From Nitrincola schmidtii (GTDB lineage: Bacteria; Pseudomonadota; Gammaproteobacteria; Pseudomonadales; Balneatricaceae), in the NCBI RefSeq assembly GCF_008973715.1, contig NZ_WBOL01000001.1, forward strand, positions 124,001-188,000: a stretch of 64,000 bases of DNA, written 5' to 3'. Of the stretch, positions 18,158 through 29,213 are shown one piece after another; the first letter of the stretch is position 1, and each line of letters opens with the position of its first letter. Below the pieces are notes generated by a model that worked only from the letters and a program-made list of their open reading frames with translations, was not told where the DNA came from and did not search any database. A program made the translations under genes and the position numbers.

Positions 18158-18930
18158 TAACTACGAATCCCCTTACCAGTATTGAGTAGGTGCATTGCAT
18201 AGCTACCTAGCACCACGATAAACATAATAATCATAGCAAATGCAAAGCCAATATTGATATCGCTAACGCCCAGAATACCGTACCTGAAACTGTTCACCAT
18301 ATATAAAATAGGATTGAGTTGAGAGACCCCCTGCCAGAAAGCAGGCAACAATGAAATTGAGTAAAAAACTCCGCCTAAGTAGGTTAAAGGCGTCAGCACA
18401 AAGGTCGGAATAATGGCAATATCATCAAAGCTATTGGCATACACCGCGTTGATGAAGCCACCTAACGAGAACACAATGGCAGTCAGTATGACGGTACTCA
18501 GTGTTATCCAGATATGACTGATATGTAGATTGGTAAAGAATAAAGACAAGGCAGTCACGATGATACCCACCCCTAAACCTCTGGCAGCACCACCGGTGAC
18601 ATAGCCCGCTAAAATAACCCAGTTAGGAACGGGTGCCACCAACAGCTCTTCTATATTTCGTTGAAATTTGGTGCCAAAAAAAGATGAAACCACATTGCCA
18701 TAGGAGTTGGTGATCACCGACATCATGATCAAACCCGGCGCAATGTACTGCATATAATCAAAGCCACCCATTTCACCGATTCGAGAACCAATCAGGTTAC
18801 CGAAGATAATAAAATAGAGTGTCATGGTGATAGCTGGCGGTAACAGGGTTTGTACCCAAATACGGGTAAAACGGCGAATTTCTTTGACGACTATGGTCCA
18901 AAACGCGGTAAAGATTAAACGAGGGCTCAT
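18157..18930 (-). CDS. yadH: ABC-2 type transporter permease (YadH-like)
   Basis: This 257-residue membrane protein has six predicted helices and the ABC-2 permease pattern. It has an N-terminal amphipathic segment (IVVKEIRRFTRIWVQTLLPP), a GGFDYMQYIAPGLIMM region and a C-terminal SFRYGILGVSD motif. It is most like YadH. With the ATPase encoded just upstream, which it overlaps by four bases, it would form a YadGH-type exporter in the inner membrane. The substrate is unknown. Confidence 0.9.
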   Translation of the reverse strand: MSPRLIFTAFWTIVVKEIRRFTRIWVQTLLPPAITMTLYFIIFGNLIGSRIGEMGGFDYMQYIAPGLIMMSVITNSYGNVVSSFFGTKFQRNIEELLVAPVPNWVILAGYVTGGAARGLGVGIIVTALSLFFTNLHISHIWITLSTVILTAIVFSLGGFINAVYANSFDDIAIIPTFVLTPLTYLGGVFYSISLLPAFWQGVSQLNPILYMVNSFRYGILGVSDINIGFAFAMIIMFIVVLGSYAMHLLNTGKGIRS

Positions 18931-19862
18931 GCTGCACCCTCCTTATCTAACGAATTTTCTACCAAAGAAACAAATAACTCTTCGAGACGATTGGACTTAT
19001 TTCGCATACTCAAAACATGGATACCCTGTTCGGTTAAGCCACTAAACACTTGATTAAGGCCTTTTTGTTTATCCACATCGACTTCTAACGTATGGGCATC
19101 AGTCAAACGCAGTGAGTAGCCTGGCAGTTCAGGAAGCTCTGTCACATCTTCAGCTAAATCAAAAATAAAGGTCTCGATATTCAAACGTTGCAATAGAGAC
19201 TTCATATTGGTGTTTTCGACGATATGTCCTTTATCAATAATGGCAATATTACGACATAAGGATTCAGCTTCTTCAAGATAGTGGGTGGTTAATATGATCG
19301 TAGTTCCTTGAGCATTAATTTCACGCAGAAACTGCCACATGGAGCGTCTTAACTCGATATCAACCCCTGCTGTAGGCTCGTCTAAGATCAATAAACGTGG
19401 TTCATGTACCAACGCTCTGGCAATCATTAAGCGGCGTTTCATACCACCCGAAAGCTGTCGTGCTGCGACGTTACGTTTTTCCCATAGCCCCAATTTTTTC
19501 AGGTAAGTTTCAGATCGCTCTAGCGCTTGTTTACGACCAATACCATAGTAGCCAGCTTGAGTAACCACGATGTCTTGAACTTTCTCAAAGGCATTGAAAT
19601 TGAACTCTTGTGGGACGACACCGAGCTGCATTTTAGCCAAGGCTTTTTCGGTATCAAGATCATAGCCAAACACTTTAACCTCGCCTGAGGATTTATTGAC
19701 TAGGGAGGAAACGATGCCCAGCGTGGTTGATTTTCCAGCCCCGTTAGGCCCTAACAGGGCAAAAAAATCACCTTCTTGAACATCAAGAGAAATACCTTTG
19801 AGGGCTTCAAAACCATTCTTATAGGTTTTACGCAAGCCTTCAATTTTTAAAGCGGGAGTCAT
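18927..19862 (-). CDS. yadG: ABC transporter ATP-binding protein (YadG-like)
   Basis: The 311-residue protein is a complete ABC ATPase. Walker A is GPNGAGKST, the signature is LSGGMKRR, Walker B is LLILDEPTAGVD, and the H-loop is ILTTHYLEEAE. An additional C-terminal region of about 80 residues is usual for YadG/CcmA-like exporters. It pairs with the permease downstream (ATGA overlap) and is the first gene of a run continuing into queF. Confidence 0.92.
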   Translation of the reverse strand: MTPALKIEGLRKTYKNGFEALKGISLDVQEGDFFALLGPNGAGKSTTLGIVSSLVNKSSGEVKVFGYDLDTEKALAKMQLGVVPQEFNFNAFEKVQDIVVTQAGYYGIGRKQALERSETYLKKLGLWEKRNVAARQLSGGMKRRLMIARALVHEPRLLILDEPTAGVDIELRRSMWQFLREINAQGTTIILTTHYLEEAESLCRNIAIIDKGHIVENTNMKSLLQRLNIETFIFDLAEDVTELPELPGYSLRLTDAHTLEVDVDKQKGLNQVFSGLTEQGIHVLSMRNKSNRLEELFVSLVENSLDKEGAA

Positions 19863-20006
19863 AATGTATCCTTGAATGGAACAATAGCTACTAGAGACAA
19901 TAGCCTTTATATGAGGTGAAGATTAGAGAAATTCAACCCTGACCGCTCAGAAGCTAAAGAAACGTTTCCGAAGTGGTTTAACCGCCATGAGTGTAAAGAT
20001 AAGTAA

Positions 20007-20996
20007 TTATAACACTTCTACCCAGACAGGCATGAGTTCTTGAATACGACTGGCCTGAATAACTGGATCTATTGCCATGATCTGCATAAACACATTTAAC
20101 AATATGCCCAAGCTGACAGTAACAAAAACAATACTGACTAAGTAGGTGAACAATGCTCGATTTCCTAGCTCTCGACGATAGACAGCTAAGGTGGCCACAC
20201 TGGTCACAGGTCCAGCCAGCATAAATACCAATGCCATACCAGGAGACACGCCACTCAGTAATAAACCAGCGGCAATCGGTGTAGCCGCAGCAGCACAAAT
20301 GTATAAAGGTATGCCAATTAATGCCATAACGATCAACGGCAGTATACCGTCAGATAGACTTGCGAGTACTTCGGGTGTCACCCAAGTAATGAGAATACCG
20401 GCAAGCAGAAACCCAACAAACATCCACTTGCTCATATCATCCAATAAATCACTGAAAGCATACTTCAAACCTGCTTTAACTTTCAGCTGAATTTCTTGAG
20501 TTTCTTGTTGAGTTGTTTTTTTAGAAGAACAACCTCCCCCGCAGCAACTTGATGAGCTTTTGGGTATCTCGGTAACGACCGAGACTTCCTTATCAGTAGC
20601 AGACACAGCCAGACCCGTCACGATAGCTGTTGATATAGCACCGACCACCCGAGCAAGCGCCATAAACGGACCCATTAGCACACTGGTCACTAAAATAGAG
20701 TCAACGCCTACACTCGGTGTCGATATCAGAAAACTGGTAGTAGGACCTTTACCGGCCCCAGCTCGATGCAGCGCTAACGCAGTCGGAATGGCGCCACAAG
20801 AACACATCGGTAAAGGTACGCCAATGATCGCGGCTCGGGAGATACTGGCGAAACTATGACCGCCTAACCAACGCTGTAGTAATGCTTCTGGTAGAAAGGC
20901 TTTGATAAGGCCAGCCACCACTAAACCGAACAACAACCAAGGGGCAGCACTAAGGGCGACGCTTAAAATGGACGCGAACCAAGCCATAAAAAACAC
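20007..20996 (-). CDS. SO_0444-type Cu/Zn efflux permease
   Basis: This 329-residue polytopic membrane protein is of the DUF318/ArsP-like permease group. It has two homologous halves, each with a cysteine or glycine-rich motif: GVPLPMCSCGAIPTALALHR in the first and LYICAAAATPIAAGLLLSGV in the second. The central cytoplasmic loop contains a CCGGGCSS cluster (residues about 155-162), a likely metal-binding site seen in the SO_0444 subfamily. Metal export is inferred from that family; selectivity cannot be read here. The gene stands alone between the ABC genes and the tRNAs. Confidence 0.82.
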   Translation of the reverse strand: MFFMAWFASILSVALSAAPWLLFGLVVAGLIKAFLPEALLQRWLGGHSFASISRAAIIGVPLPMCSCGAIPTALALHRAGAGKGPTTSFLISTPSVGVDSILVTSVLMGPFMALARVVGAISTAIVTGLAVSATDKEVSVVTEIPKSSSSCCGGGCSSKKTTQQETQEIQLKVKAGLKYAFSDLLDDMSKWMFVGFLLAGILITWVTPEVLASLSDGILPLIVMALIGIPLYICAAAATPIAAGLLLSGVSPGMALVFMLAGPVTSVATLAVYRRELGNRALFTYLVSIVFVTVSLGILLNVFMQIMAIDPVIQASRIQELMPVWVEVL

Positions 20997-21072
20997 CAGA
21001 AGAATTAAGTGTCTAAGATTTTATATCTAAAGATTAAGGCTGAATGAAGAAAGATACAAGAGAGATGAAAAA

Positions 21073-21148
21073 TGGCGTCCCATAGGGGGTTCGAACCCCT
21101 GTTACCGCCGTGAAAGGGCGGTGTCCTAGGCCACTAGACGAATGGGAC
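21073..21148 (-). tRNA. tRNA-Glu (TTC), copy 1
   Basis: This 76-base gene folds as a complete cloverleaf. GTCCCAT pairs with ATGGGAC as the acceptor stem, the anticodon loop is CTTTCAC (TTC), the T-loop is GTTCGAA, and CCA is encoded. It lies 22 bases after tRNA-Gly on the same strand and is followed by a run of T residues. Confidence 0.97.
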
Positions 21149-21170
21149 ACATCATAAATCACTTAACACG

Positions 21171-21246
<76 letters not shown>

Positions 21247-21266
21247 GTCGTGTTTAAGTGGTGCGT

Positions 21267-21294
21267 ATTGTACGGATTTGAATTTATCCGTCAA
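21267..21294 (-). promoter_or_regulatory. Sigma-70 promoter for the tRNA-Gly/tRNA-Glu pair
   Basis: On the minus strand TTGACG (21294-21289) and TACAAT (21272-21267) are spaced 16 bases apart. They are followed by ACGCACC, about 20 bases upstream of tRNA-Gly. The match and position support a strong stable-RNA promoter. Confidence 0.75.
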
Positions 21295-21315
21295 CACTTT
21301 ATGAACATAAATCTC

Positions 21316-21339
21316 AAAAAAAGCAGCCTTCCTTGGCTG
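21316..21339 (-). terminator. Rho-independent terminator after pykA
   Basis: On the minus strand CAGCC, a six-base loop and GGCTG are followed by C and seven T residues. It begins about 35 bases after the pykA stop and precedes the tRNA promoter, so it separates the two transcription units. Confidence 0.85.
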
Positions 21340-21373
21340 TGAATTCATCAACAGGGGTGACTCTTCCTTCTAT

Positions 21374-22822
21374 TTATTGAATAACATCGCCGACACGCAC
21401 AATTTTCATGGTATTCGTACCACCTTGCGCATTGACATAGTCGCCTTTTGTAATAATGACCACATCCCCTTCTTGAACCACTCCACGCTTGACCAGTTCG
21501 GAAACAGCATTGTAGTTAATTTGATCAAGTGGCATATTCGTCGAATCAAATGGAACCGTTTTTACACCACGGTAAAGTGCAACTTTTCGCTGCGTTTTAG
21601 GGTTTTTTGAGTAGGCATAAATGGGCAAACCTGAACGGATGCGAGACATCAATAAAGGGGTTGCACCACTTTCTGTCATCGCAATAATTGCCTTCACACC
21701 ATTAAGATGATTTGCTGTATACATCGCCGCTAAGGCTATCGACTCGTCGATCTTATGAAAGACTTCGTTCATTCTATGCTTTGACACTTGTGAATGACGG
21801 TTTTTCTCAGCACCAACAATGACACGCACCATGGCCTGAATGGTTTCAACAGGATAACTACCTGCCGCAGTTTCAGCAGAAAGCATCACCGCATCGGTTC
21901 CGTCTAGTACTGCGTTAGCAACATCGAACACTTCTGCTCGTGTTGGCATCGGCTGGGTAATCATGGTCTCCATCATTTGTGTTGCGGTAATGACGGTTTT
22001 ATTCAAAGAACGGGCACGTTCAATGATGAGCTTTTGAATACCGATCAGTTCAGCATCACCAATCTCAACACCTAGATCGCCCCGAGCGACCATGACACCA
22101 TCGGATGCCTCGATAATTTCGTCAATATTCTCAACACAACTGACCGTTTCAGCTCTTTCAATTTTTGCTATCAGTCCTGCGTTACCGCCTGCTTGTTGAA
22201 ATAATAGACGCGCTTCACGAATATCGTCGCCATTTCTAGGAAATGACACTGCCAAATAATCTACGTCGATCATCGCAGCAGTAACAATATCGGCACGATC
22301 TTTATCCGTCAGAGCCCCTGCTGATAATCCACCACCCAAGCGGTTGATGCCTTTATTATTAGAAAGTGGGCCGCCAACTATCACTTCGCAGTCTAAACGT
22401 GAACCAACGATCTTGATGACTTTAAGCTGGACTCGACCATCATCCAACAGCAGAAGATCATTCGGCTGACAGTCCTGAGCTAGATTTTCGTAGTCAATAC
22501 CGACCGCATGCTGGGTACCAGCGTTTTTATCCAAACTTGCATCAAGCGCAAATGCATCACCCACATTAAGGTATATCTTTGACTCAACAAAGCGCGCTAC
22601 GCGTATCTTCGGACCTTGAAGATCCCCCAAGATGGCAACAAAACGACCCAATTGTGCAGCCGCTTCTCTCACCAATGTTGCGCGGCGCTGATGATCTTCT
22701 GCACTGCCATGCGAGAAGTTCAGTCGCACAACATTGGCACCCGCTTGGATAAGCTGTGAAATTTTCTCAAGTGAATCTGTCGATGGACCCAGTGTTGCGA
22801 CTATTTTCGTTCTGCGTTGCAT
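21374..22822 (-). CDS. pykA: Pyruvate kinase (PykA type)
   Basis: This 482-residue glycolytic enzyme converts phosphoenolpyruvate and ADP to pyruvate and ATP. It shows [13 protein letters not shown] at the N-terminus, [10 protein letters not shown], the barrel signature [19 protein letters not shown], and the [12 protein letters not shown] and [10 protein letters not shown] motifs. Length and sequence follow E. coli PykA (type II) rather than PykF. It lies 64 bases after gap and ends in a clear terminator. gap and pykA together would carry glycerol-derived triose phosphate to pyruvate with the neighbouring glp genes. Confidence 0.96.
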   Translation of the reverse strand: MQRRTKIVATLGPSTDSLEKISQLIQAGANVVRLNFSHGSAEDHQRRATLVREAAAQLGRFVAILGDLQGPKIRVARFVESKIYLNVGDAFALDASLDKNAGTQHAVGIDYENLAQDCQPNDLLLLDDGRVQLKVIKIVGSRLDCEVIVGGPLSNNKGINRLGGGLSAGALTDKDRADIVTAAMIDVDYLAVSFPRNGDDIREARLLFQQAGGNAGLIAKIERAETVSCVENIDEIIEASDGVMVARGDLGVEIGDAELIGIQKLIIERARSLNKTVITATQMMETMITQPMPTRAEVFDVANAVLDGTDAVMLSAETAAGSYPVETIQAMVRVIVGAEKNRHSQVSKHRMNEVFHKIDESIALAAMYTANHLNGVKAIIAMTESGATPLLMSRIRSGLPIYAYSKNPKTQRKVALYRGVKTVPFDSTNMPLDQINYNAVSELVKRGVVQEGDVVIITKGDYVNAQGGTNTMKIVRVGDVIQ

Positions 22823-22886
22823 TTAATAGAACCTACTTCATGATTAGATGAGAACACGAATGTCATCAATCTGGTAAAAAACTTAG

Positions 22887-23960
<1,074 letters not shown>

Positions 23961-23983
23961 TTATTGCACTCTTATCCTGATGT

Positions 23984-25519
23984 TCATCTTTTTAACTGAC
24001 TCTGTAGATAGTGTGCTAAGTTTTGTTTTTCATCATGACTTAACAACAGACCCAGTTTAGTTCGGCGCCAAATCAAATCATCTAACTCAACGACCCACTC
24101 ATGCTTGATCAAATAATCCACTTCAATTTGATACAACTCAGAACCAAAATGCTGTCCCAAATCCGTCATTGATTGAGTCCCCGCTAAAAAATTCTTTACC
24201 CTAGTTCCGTAGGATCGGACGTAACGTGTAAGTAAAGAAGACGGAAGCCAAGGAAATTCTAATGCAAGTGATGAAAACAACTCCTGTGGATCGATAAAAT
24301 CAGCACCGGGAAGCTTGGCTGTTTGAGTCCAAGCGTCCCCTGAACCGGGGAAATACTCGCACATAGCGTTGGTAGCGGCTTCTGCTAATTTACGATAAGT
24401 GGTCAATTTACCACCAAATACGGAAAGTAAAGGTGCTTGACCAGCGACAGAATCTATCTCAAAACTGTAGTCTCTTGATGCTTTTTTTGCATCTGCGACT
24501 TCATCATCCATCAATGGACGTACACCAGAAAAAGTCCAGACAACATCATCAACGGTAATCTGTTTTTTGAAGTGTGCATTCACGACGGAAATTAAATATT
24601 CAACTTCCTCCGCCGAGATTTTTGCATCTCGCGGATTACCGGCATACTCAACGTCAGTAGTTCCGATTAATGAAAATTGTTGCTCATAGGGTATAACGAA
24701 AACAATACGCTCATCTTCGTTTTGAAGAATAAACGCCTCCTCTCCCATACACATTCTAGGAACAACAATATGACTCCCCTTAACTAAACGAATCTCTTTA
24801 GGCGCTTTAATGGAAAAAGCGTCATCGAATAAACGACTTGCCCAAGGTCCTGCGGCATTCACCAGCCCTTTTGCTTTAACGCATCGAGTTTCACCTGTGA
24901 TCACATCAGTTAAGGTTATCGACCAGAGTCCGTCGATGCGCTGCGCCTTCGTGACTTGTGTTCGGGTTAATATCTTGGCGCCATGCTCTTGTGCAGCGAG
25001 GGCACACAAGACAACTAAGCGGGCATCATCAACCCAAACATCGGAGTAGATAAAGCCTTTTCTGATTTCACTTTTTAACGGTGAATTCTGATCAAACTCT
25101 ACCCCCCGAGAGGGACGCAACGTTTCTCTTTTCGCAAGGTTATCATAGAGAAATAATCCGATACGTATCATCCAAGCAGGTCTTAGATGAGGACGATGAG
25201 GTAAAATAAAACGTAACGGCCACATAATGTGAGGTGCATTAGTTAGCAGTATTTCACGTTCTGCCAAGGCTTTTTTGACCAACCCGAACTGGTAATGCTC
25301 TAGATAACGAAGACCACCATGAATCAGCTTACTGCTATTCGATGACGTAGCCCCTCCAAGGTCTTCCATTTCACAAAGAGCAACCGTTAATCCACGCCCT
25401 GCAGCATCCATTGCAATACCCGTACCATTGACTCCACCACCGATCACTAACAGATCATAAATTTGTTGCAATTCATCTTGGCGATGCCCATTGGCGATGT
25501 CATTATCTGAGCAGTTCAT
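23984..25519 (-). CDS. glpD: Aerobic glycerol-3-phosphate dehydrogenase
   Basis: This 511-residue membrane-associated flavoprotein oxidises glycerol-3-phosphate to dihydroxyacetone phosphate and passes electrons to quinone. It shows the FAD motif DLLVIGGGVNGTGIAMDAAG, then GGATSSNSSKLIHGGLRYLE, and TDVEYAGNPRDAKIS in the substrate region. The C-terminal domain (after about residue 390) is the usual GlpD cap. It is divergent from glpK with 97 bases between the start codons. No confident GlpR operator was recognised in that AT-rich gap. Confidence 0.95.
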   Translation of the reverse strand: MNCSDNDIANGHRQDELQQIYDLLVIGGGVNGTGIAMDAAGRGLTVALCEMEDLGGATSSNSSKLIHGGLRYLEHYQFGLVKKALAEREILLTNAPHIMWPLRFILPHRPHLRPAWMIRIGLFLYDNLAKRETLRPSRGVEFDQNSPLKSEIRKGFIYSDVWVDDARLVVLCALAAQEHGAKILTRTQVTKAQRIDGLWSITLTDVITGETRCVKAKGLVNAAGPWASRLFDDAFSIKAPKEIRLVKGSHIVVPRMCMGEEAFILQNEDERIVFVIPYEQQFSLIGTTDVEYAGNPRDAKISAEEVEYLISVVNAHFKKQITVDDVVWTFSGVRPLMDDEVADAKKASRDYSFEIDSVAGQAPLLSVFGGKLTTYRKLAEAATNAMCEYFPGSGDAWTQTAKLPGADFIDPQELFSSLALEFPWLPSSLLTRYVRSYGTRVKNFLAGTQSMTDLGQHFGSELYQIEVDYLIKHEWVVELDDLIWRRTKLGLLLSHDEKQNLAHYLQSQLKR

Positions 25520-25616
25520 CCGATTACAGCCTTAGAAAATAAAACAATAAAGAACTATATATAACATTAAAGAACATAAATGAAAAAATAACAATGACCA
25601 AGGGCAGGATTACGGA

Positions 25617-27101
25617 ATGTCTAAGTACTTACTCGCTATTGACCAAGGTACCACGAGCTCGCGCGCTATCCTCTTCTCAAAGAATGGAAAAATAATAGGT
25701 ACCTGCCAAGAGGAGTTCCCTCAATATTTCCCCAAGGATGGCTGGGTGGAACACAACCCTGACGATATCTGGAAAAGCGTTATCAACACATATAAAGATG
25801 TTTTAGCGTTGGTAGATGCAAGCTGTGACGATATTATTGCGTGTGGCATTACCAATCAGCGTGAAACCACCTTAGTTTGGGATAAAAACACCGGCGAACC
25901 ACTTTATCCAGCAATTGTCTGGCAAGACAGAAGAACCGCTCAATACTGTAGCTCACTTGTCTCTGATGGTCTTCAAGAAACGATTAGTAGTAAAACAGGT
26001 CTTCTCATTGATCCTTATTTTTCTGGCACCAAACTAAAATGGATACTTGATGAAGTTCCAAAAGCCAGAGAAAAAGCCGAAGCTGGGGAGTTACTCTTTG
26101 GCACTATTGATACCTTTCTTATATGGCGCTTAACCCAAGGCAAAGCTCACGTTACTGATGCCACCAACGCTTCAAGAACACTGTTATTTAATATTCACAC
26201 TCAACAATGGGACACTGACTTACTTGAGCTGTTCGATATTCCCCCTAACATGTTACCCGAAGTTAAAGACTCTTCTGACGATTTTGGCTACATAGATAGC
26301 TCAATACTGGGTGGTGAAATACCTATATACGGTGTAGCAGGTGATCAACAGGCCGCTTTATTCGGCCAAGCCTGTTTTGAGATAGGCATGGCAAAAAGCA
26401 CGTATGGGACAGGGTGCTTCCTGATGCTCAATACTGGCTCAACTCCGCTAAAGTCTGAACACAGATTACTAACGACCGTGGCTTATCGTCTGAAAGGAAA
26501 ACCAACCTATGCACTGGAAGGAAGTATTTTTATTGCCGGAGCCGCTATTCAATGGCTTCGTGATGGACTACAACTGATTCAATCTGCGGGTGATACTCAG
26601 TCTTTGGCAGAACAAACTCCAATCGATCACGGAGTTTACCTGGTTCCGGCATTCACCGGACTGGGAGCTCCCTATTGGGACCCTAATGCGCGAGGTGCTA
26701 TTTTTGGCTTAACTCGAGACACAGGTATAAAAGAAATTGTGACTGCCGGCCTACAATCCGTTTGCTATCAAACTAAAGATTTACAGAAAGCCATGGAAAG
26801 TGACGGCATTCGCCCCACGCGCTTAAGAGTTGATGGTGGCATGACTGAAAATAGCTGGGTCATGCAACATTTAGCCGATATTCTGGGGGCTGATGTTGAT
26901 CGACCAGAGATTATCGAAACAACGGCATTAGGTGTGGCGTATTTAGCAGGTCTTAAAGCCGGTGTATTTACATCATTGGATGAGCTTTCCAATCAGTGGA
27001 AGCTAGAACGACGGTTCAGACCTAAGATAAGTAAAGAGCATAGAGACAGGCTTTACTTAGGATGGACTAAGGCGATAGATAAAGTAAGAAAAATTGACTG
27101 A
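25617..27101 (+). CDS. glpK: Glycerol kinase
   Basis: The 494-residue enzyme phosphorylates glycerol with ATP. FGGY-family signatures are clear: [20 protein letters not shown] at the start, [20 protein letters not shown], the glycerol-site WQDRRTA, and the second FGGY motif around [15 protein letters not shown]. No glycerol facilitator gene is visible in the window. The stop codon lies only two bases from the 3' end of a tRNA-Gly gene on the other strand, so transcription of the two units converges directly. Confidence 0.97.
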   Translation: MSKYLLAIDQGTTSSRAILFSKNGKIIGTCQEEFPQYFPKDGWVEHNPDDIWKSVINTYKDVLALVDASCDDIIACGITNQRETTLVWDKNTGEPLYPAIVWQDRRTAQYCSSLVSDGLQETISSKTGLLIDPYFSGTKLKWILDEVPKAREKAEAGELLFGTIDTFLIWRLTQGKAHVTDATNASRTLLFNIHTQQWDTDLLELFDIPPNMLPEVKDSSDDFGYIDSSILGGEIPIYGVAGDQQAALFGQACFEIGMAKSTYGTGCFLMLNTGSTPLKSEHRLLTTVAYRLKGKPTYALEGSIFIAGAAIQWLRDGLQLIQSAGDTQSLAEQTPIDHGVYLVPAFTGLGAPYWDPNARGAIFGLTRDTGIKEIVTAGLQSVCYQTKDLQKAMESDGIRPTRLRVDGGMTENSWVMQHLADILGADVDRPEIIETTALGVAYLAGLKAGVFTSLDELSNQWKLERRFRPKISKEHRDRLYLGWTKAIDKVRKID

Positions 27102-27103
27102 TC

Positions 27104-27179
<76 letters not shown>

Positions 27180-27213
27180 TTAAAAACTTACTAGATTGAA
27201 ATCTAGAATTGAA

Positions 27214-27289
27214 TGGCGTCCCATAGGGGGTTCGAACCCCTGTTACCGCCGTGAAAGGGCGGTGTCCTAGGCCACTAGACGAATGGGAC
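27214..27289 (-). tRNA. tRNA-Glu (TTC), copy 2
   Basis: The sequence is identical to copy 1 over 76 bases, with anticodon TTC and CCA encoded. It is the middle gene of the Glu-Glu-Gly cluster, 34 bases before tRNA-Gly. Confidence 0.97.
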
Positions 27290-27341
27290 GTTGTATTCAG
27301 TACTCTTTTATTAAAGGGGTATTAAACACCTTAGAAAAGAG

Positions 27342-27417
27342 TGGCGTCCCATAGGGGGTTCGAACCCCTGTTACCGCCGTGAAAGGGCGGTGTCCTAGGC
27401 CACTAGACGAATGGGAC
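27342..27417 (-). tRNA. tRNA-Glu (TTC), copy 3
   Basis: The sequence is identical to the other two tRNA-Glu genes over 76 bases. It is the promoter-proximal gene of the cluster, 52 bases before copy 2. Confidence 0.97.
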
Positions 27418-27473
27418 GCAATTTACACACTTTCGTGCTACTTACAGAGGGCCATGCTCTGGAAGAGGCGCAA

Positions 27474-27502
27474 ATAATACGTAGTGAGGCTATTAAGGTC
27501 AA
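27474..27502 (-). promoter_or_regulatory. Sigma-70 promoter with GC-rich discriminator for the Glu-Glu-Gly tRNA cluster
   Basis: On the minus strand TTGACC (27502-27497) and TATTAT (27479-27474) are exactly 17 bases apart and are followed by TTGCGCC. The GC-rich discriminator is typical of stringently controlled stable-RNA promoters. The first tRNA begins about 50 bases downstream. Confidence 0.8.
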
Positions 27503-27645
27503 CACCTAAGTCTAAAAAAATTCACTCTGCACTGAAATTTGTTCGCTCAACCCAGAGCTTTCGCGTTATTCGTGCTAGATGAACAGGTCTGAGTTACTAT
27601 AATCTATAGAAGAGACAATACTTTACTAAATATCTGTGAGCAATT

Positions 27646-28362
27646 ATGAGCCCCACTGAAACCGCCGCGGTTATTCTGACAGGTGTCTTCATCATGGCAA
27701 TGGTCGCCATTGCTGTGCAGACAGCAGAAAATCAACGTCGTGAGCGGCAATTACAACTACTCGCTATTCGAAATCAAATACGTGGCACAGAACATTTATT
27801 AGATAGCTTGCCCTTAGAATTTCAAACTCAAACTCTGCGCTCATTGATGATCCAAACCCTTCGCAGATTATGGTTGAACGCAGCAAAACTCGATAGAAGC
27901 ATCAATACACAAGAACACTTCCAAAAACTTGAAGACAGAGAAAAAGACTCTTTTACCCCGCCTGCTTTTCCTGGAAACCAACTAACCTTGTTCCAAGATC
28001 GTAACACTGCGCAGCGAAACCGCTCACTGGTAAGAGAAACTGCTCAATTTATTATCGAATTAAAACAGAAAAATTTGATCGGAGCTGACTCAGCTCAACA
28101 ACAGTTGGTTCATTTGAAATATGCTTACCAACGCTGCAACTGTGATCTAGTGTTACTGGAAGCACAAAGCATGCTGGCTGATCGAGGGGCGCATGTAGCT
28201 ATTCATCGGTTTAGAACTGCCGTGATGCAACTGAGAAGAATCAACTACAATCATCAACTTGAGCCTCAAATACTTCAGCTTCAACTGCTTATTCAACAGT
28301 TAGAAGCTGAAGATACCACGAAGCAAGATCAGGTGACAGAAGCTAAGCTCTCACCTCTGTGA
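27646..28362 (+). CDS. Membrane-anchored helical protein of unknown function
   Basis: I do not recognise a characterised family. The 238-residue protein has one N-terminal membrane helix (residues about 7-25, TAAVILTGVFIMAMVAIAV). It is otherwise almost entirely charged and helical, with Gln/Leu-rich stretches suggesting coiled coils, especially at the C-terminus (LEPQILQLQLLIQQLEAE). A pair of cysteines lies near residue 166 (YQRCNCD). TATAAT at 27598-27603 could be a -10 element. Its 3' end overlaps the convergent pirin gene by 20 bases. It probably faces the cytoplasm; no function is proposed. Confidence 0.7.
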   Translation: MSPTETAAVILTGVFIMAMVAIAVQTAENQRRERQLQLLAIRNQIRGTEHLLDSLPLEFQTQTLRSLMIQTLRRLWLNAAKLDRSINTQEHFQKLEDREKDSFTPPAFPGNQLTLFQDRNTAQRNRSLVRETAQFIIELKQKNLIGADSAQQQLVHLKYAYQRCNCDLVLLEAQSMLADRGAHVAIHRFRTAVMQLRRINYNHQLEPQILQLQLLIQQLEAEDTTKQDQVTEAKLSPL

Positions 28363-29197
28363 GCACTCCCTGACGATAATCAGATAGCGCTTGCTCTATC
28401 TCTTCTGCGGTATTCATGACAAAAGGTCCATACTGAACAACAGGTTCATTTAATGGCTTCGCCGCAATCAATAGTATTCTGGCCGATTGATTGTCGGTCT
28501 TCAAAATAAGGTTATCGCCTTCTGATAGCTCCACTGCAGATTCAGTTGGAATAGCATCATCTTGCATCTTGGCTTGACCTTCGAATAGATAAACAAAACC
28601 CTGCAACTCTCTCGACAACGGTATCTCTACTGACGAGTTAGGCTCCAATAAAATATCAATAAATACTGGTTCAGTGACAATACCTTGAACCGGCCCTTGA
28701 TATTCTTGTCCGTCACGAACAATACGGCCTGCAACAAGTCGCATTTTTACTGAAGGCTCATCGATCTCGACAACCTCCTCTGGTTCAATATTTTGGTAGG
28801 CTGCTGGTTTCATCTTATCTGCCGCCGGTAAGTTCACCCAGAGCTGGAATCCACGCATCAGCCCCGACTCTTGTTGCGGGCGCTCTTCATGTATTACTCC
28901 CCTACCCGCAGTCATCCACTGCACTCCACCACTGCTTAACAACCCTTCATTACCCATGTGATCACGGTGCAGCATTTTTCCATTCAGCATATAGGTCACC
29001 GTTTCAAAACCACGGTGCGGGTGTGGCGGAAATCCAGCTATGTAATCATCCGGATTATCGGATGAGAACATGTCCAGCATTAAAAAAGGATCAATGCGGA
29101 GGTTTTGCCTATGACCTAGGCTGCGCTTTAGTTTGACGCCCGCACCGTCCTGACTATCTATCGCAGGAATGACCCGCTTTATTCCTCGGTTAATCAT
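28343..29197 (-). CDS. Pirin family bicupin protein
   Basis: This 284-residue pirin has the N-terminal cupin metal motif FPPHPHRGFETVTYML and the second histidine/glutamate set in GRGVIHEERP, together giving the expected His, His, His and Glu ligands. A C-terminal pirin domain follows. Characterised YhhW-like pirins can act as quercetin dioxygenases; others act as redox-sensing regulators. It follows azoR by 16 bases, so both form a redox-related operon divergent from a LysR regulator. Confidence 0.92.
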   Translation of the reverse strand: MINRGIKRVIPAIDSQDGAGVKLKRSLGHRQNLRIDPFLMLDMFSSDNPDDYIAGFPPHPHRGFETVTYMLNGKMLHRDHMGNEGLLSSGGVQWMTAGRGVIHEERPQQESGLMRGFQLWVNLPAADKMKPAAYQNIEPEEVVEIDEPSVKMRLVAGRIVRDGQEYQGPVQGIVTEPVFIDILLEPNSSVEIPLSRELQGFVYLFEGQAKMQDDAIPTESAVELSEGDNLILKTDNQSARILLIAAKPLNEPVVQYGPFVMNTAEEIEQALSDYRQGVLTEVRA

Positions 29198-29213
29198 GGC
29201 AAACCTCCCGTTA

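Noticed and set aside
19978-20298. 106-codon minus-strand frame with many cysteines and tryptophans
   Set aside because: It overlaps the 3' half of the efflux permease on the same strand in another frame, and its odd composition is typical of an off-frame translation.
25520-25616. GlpR operator between glpD and glpK
   Set aside because: The AT-rich gap holds a repeated TAAAGAAC but nothing close enough to a palindromic GlpR site to report.
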